A DNA stretch of 64,000 nucleotides from Marthasterias glacialis (taxonomy: Eukaryota; Echinodermata; Asteroidea; Forcipulatida; Asteriidae), in assembly GCA_911728455.2 (NCBI GenBank), contig OU452229.1, positions 4,767,574 to 4,831,573 on the forward strand. The letters run 5' to 3'. A program made the position numbers and the translations under genes. Positions within the stretch are counted from its first letter, which is position 1. Each line of letters begins with the position of its first letter. Below are positions 63,936 to 64,000 of this stretch, piece by piece. Below the pieces are notes generated by a model, which was given only the letters and a program-made list of their open reading frames with translations, made no database searches and was not told where the DNA came from.

Positions 63936-64000
63936 TTACTTTATTCAATCACAAAATATACAGAATTTACAAAAAACAGAGAAAACCTAAAAAGGATACA

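Overview
This is an AT-rich, intron-rich animal genome window. I read it as an invertebrate deuterostome, most likely an echinoderm. The reasons are three: a KANSL1 orthologue with metazoan exon structure, a secreted multi-domain WAP/antistasin protein, and a crowd of short DNA-transposon families, a DIRS retroelement and a tRNA-derived SINE. The species call is an inference from style; nothing here is diagnostic by itself.

Layout. From 1 to about 6.9 kb is intergenic DNA made of dispersed repeats and inverted-repeat elements. From 7.34 to 10.87 kb, on the minus strand, five small exons in consistent splice phase build an unrecognised 102-residue protein with one C-terminal hydrophobic segment and an optional 18-bp microexon. 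From 11 to 24.4 kb is repeat-rich DNA, including a three-unit array of about 0.94 kb units, a SINE, LINE 3' fragments and several MITEs. From 24.7 to about 39 kb, on the minus strand, is KANSL1, the scaffold of the NSL histone acetyltransferase complex. Its seven coding exons join in frame to 1225 codons, with the N-terminal motif, the WDR5-binding motif and the PEHE domain all conserved; the promoter lies near 39.0 kb. From 39.1 to 44.8 kb I recognise no gene. From 44.86 to 49.55 kb, on the plus strand, is a complete-looking DIRS-type retrotransposon: three overlapping ORFs (gag-like, RT/RNase H, tyrosine recombinase), split inverted terminal repeats and an internal complementary region. From 49.55 to 53.8 kb is intergenic or intronic DNA with a nested MITE pair and a C/A-rich minisatellite. 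From 53.84 to beyond 63.73 kb, on the minus strand, are eleven phase-1 exons of a secreted protein that alternates antistasin-like and WAP domains, then runs into a TIL domain. The gene is open at both ends: its 5' end lies beyond base 64000, and its 3' exons were not found.

How it fits together. The three cellular genes have no visible functional link. The main theme is turnover by mobile elements. At least eight short inverted-repeat families are present, some nested in one another and one lying in the KANSL1 3'UTR. The WAP/antistasin gene itself grew by duplication of an exon block.

All exon boundaries come from reading splice dinucleotides and checking phase by hand; no transcript evidence or database search was available.
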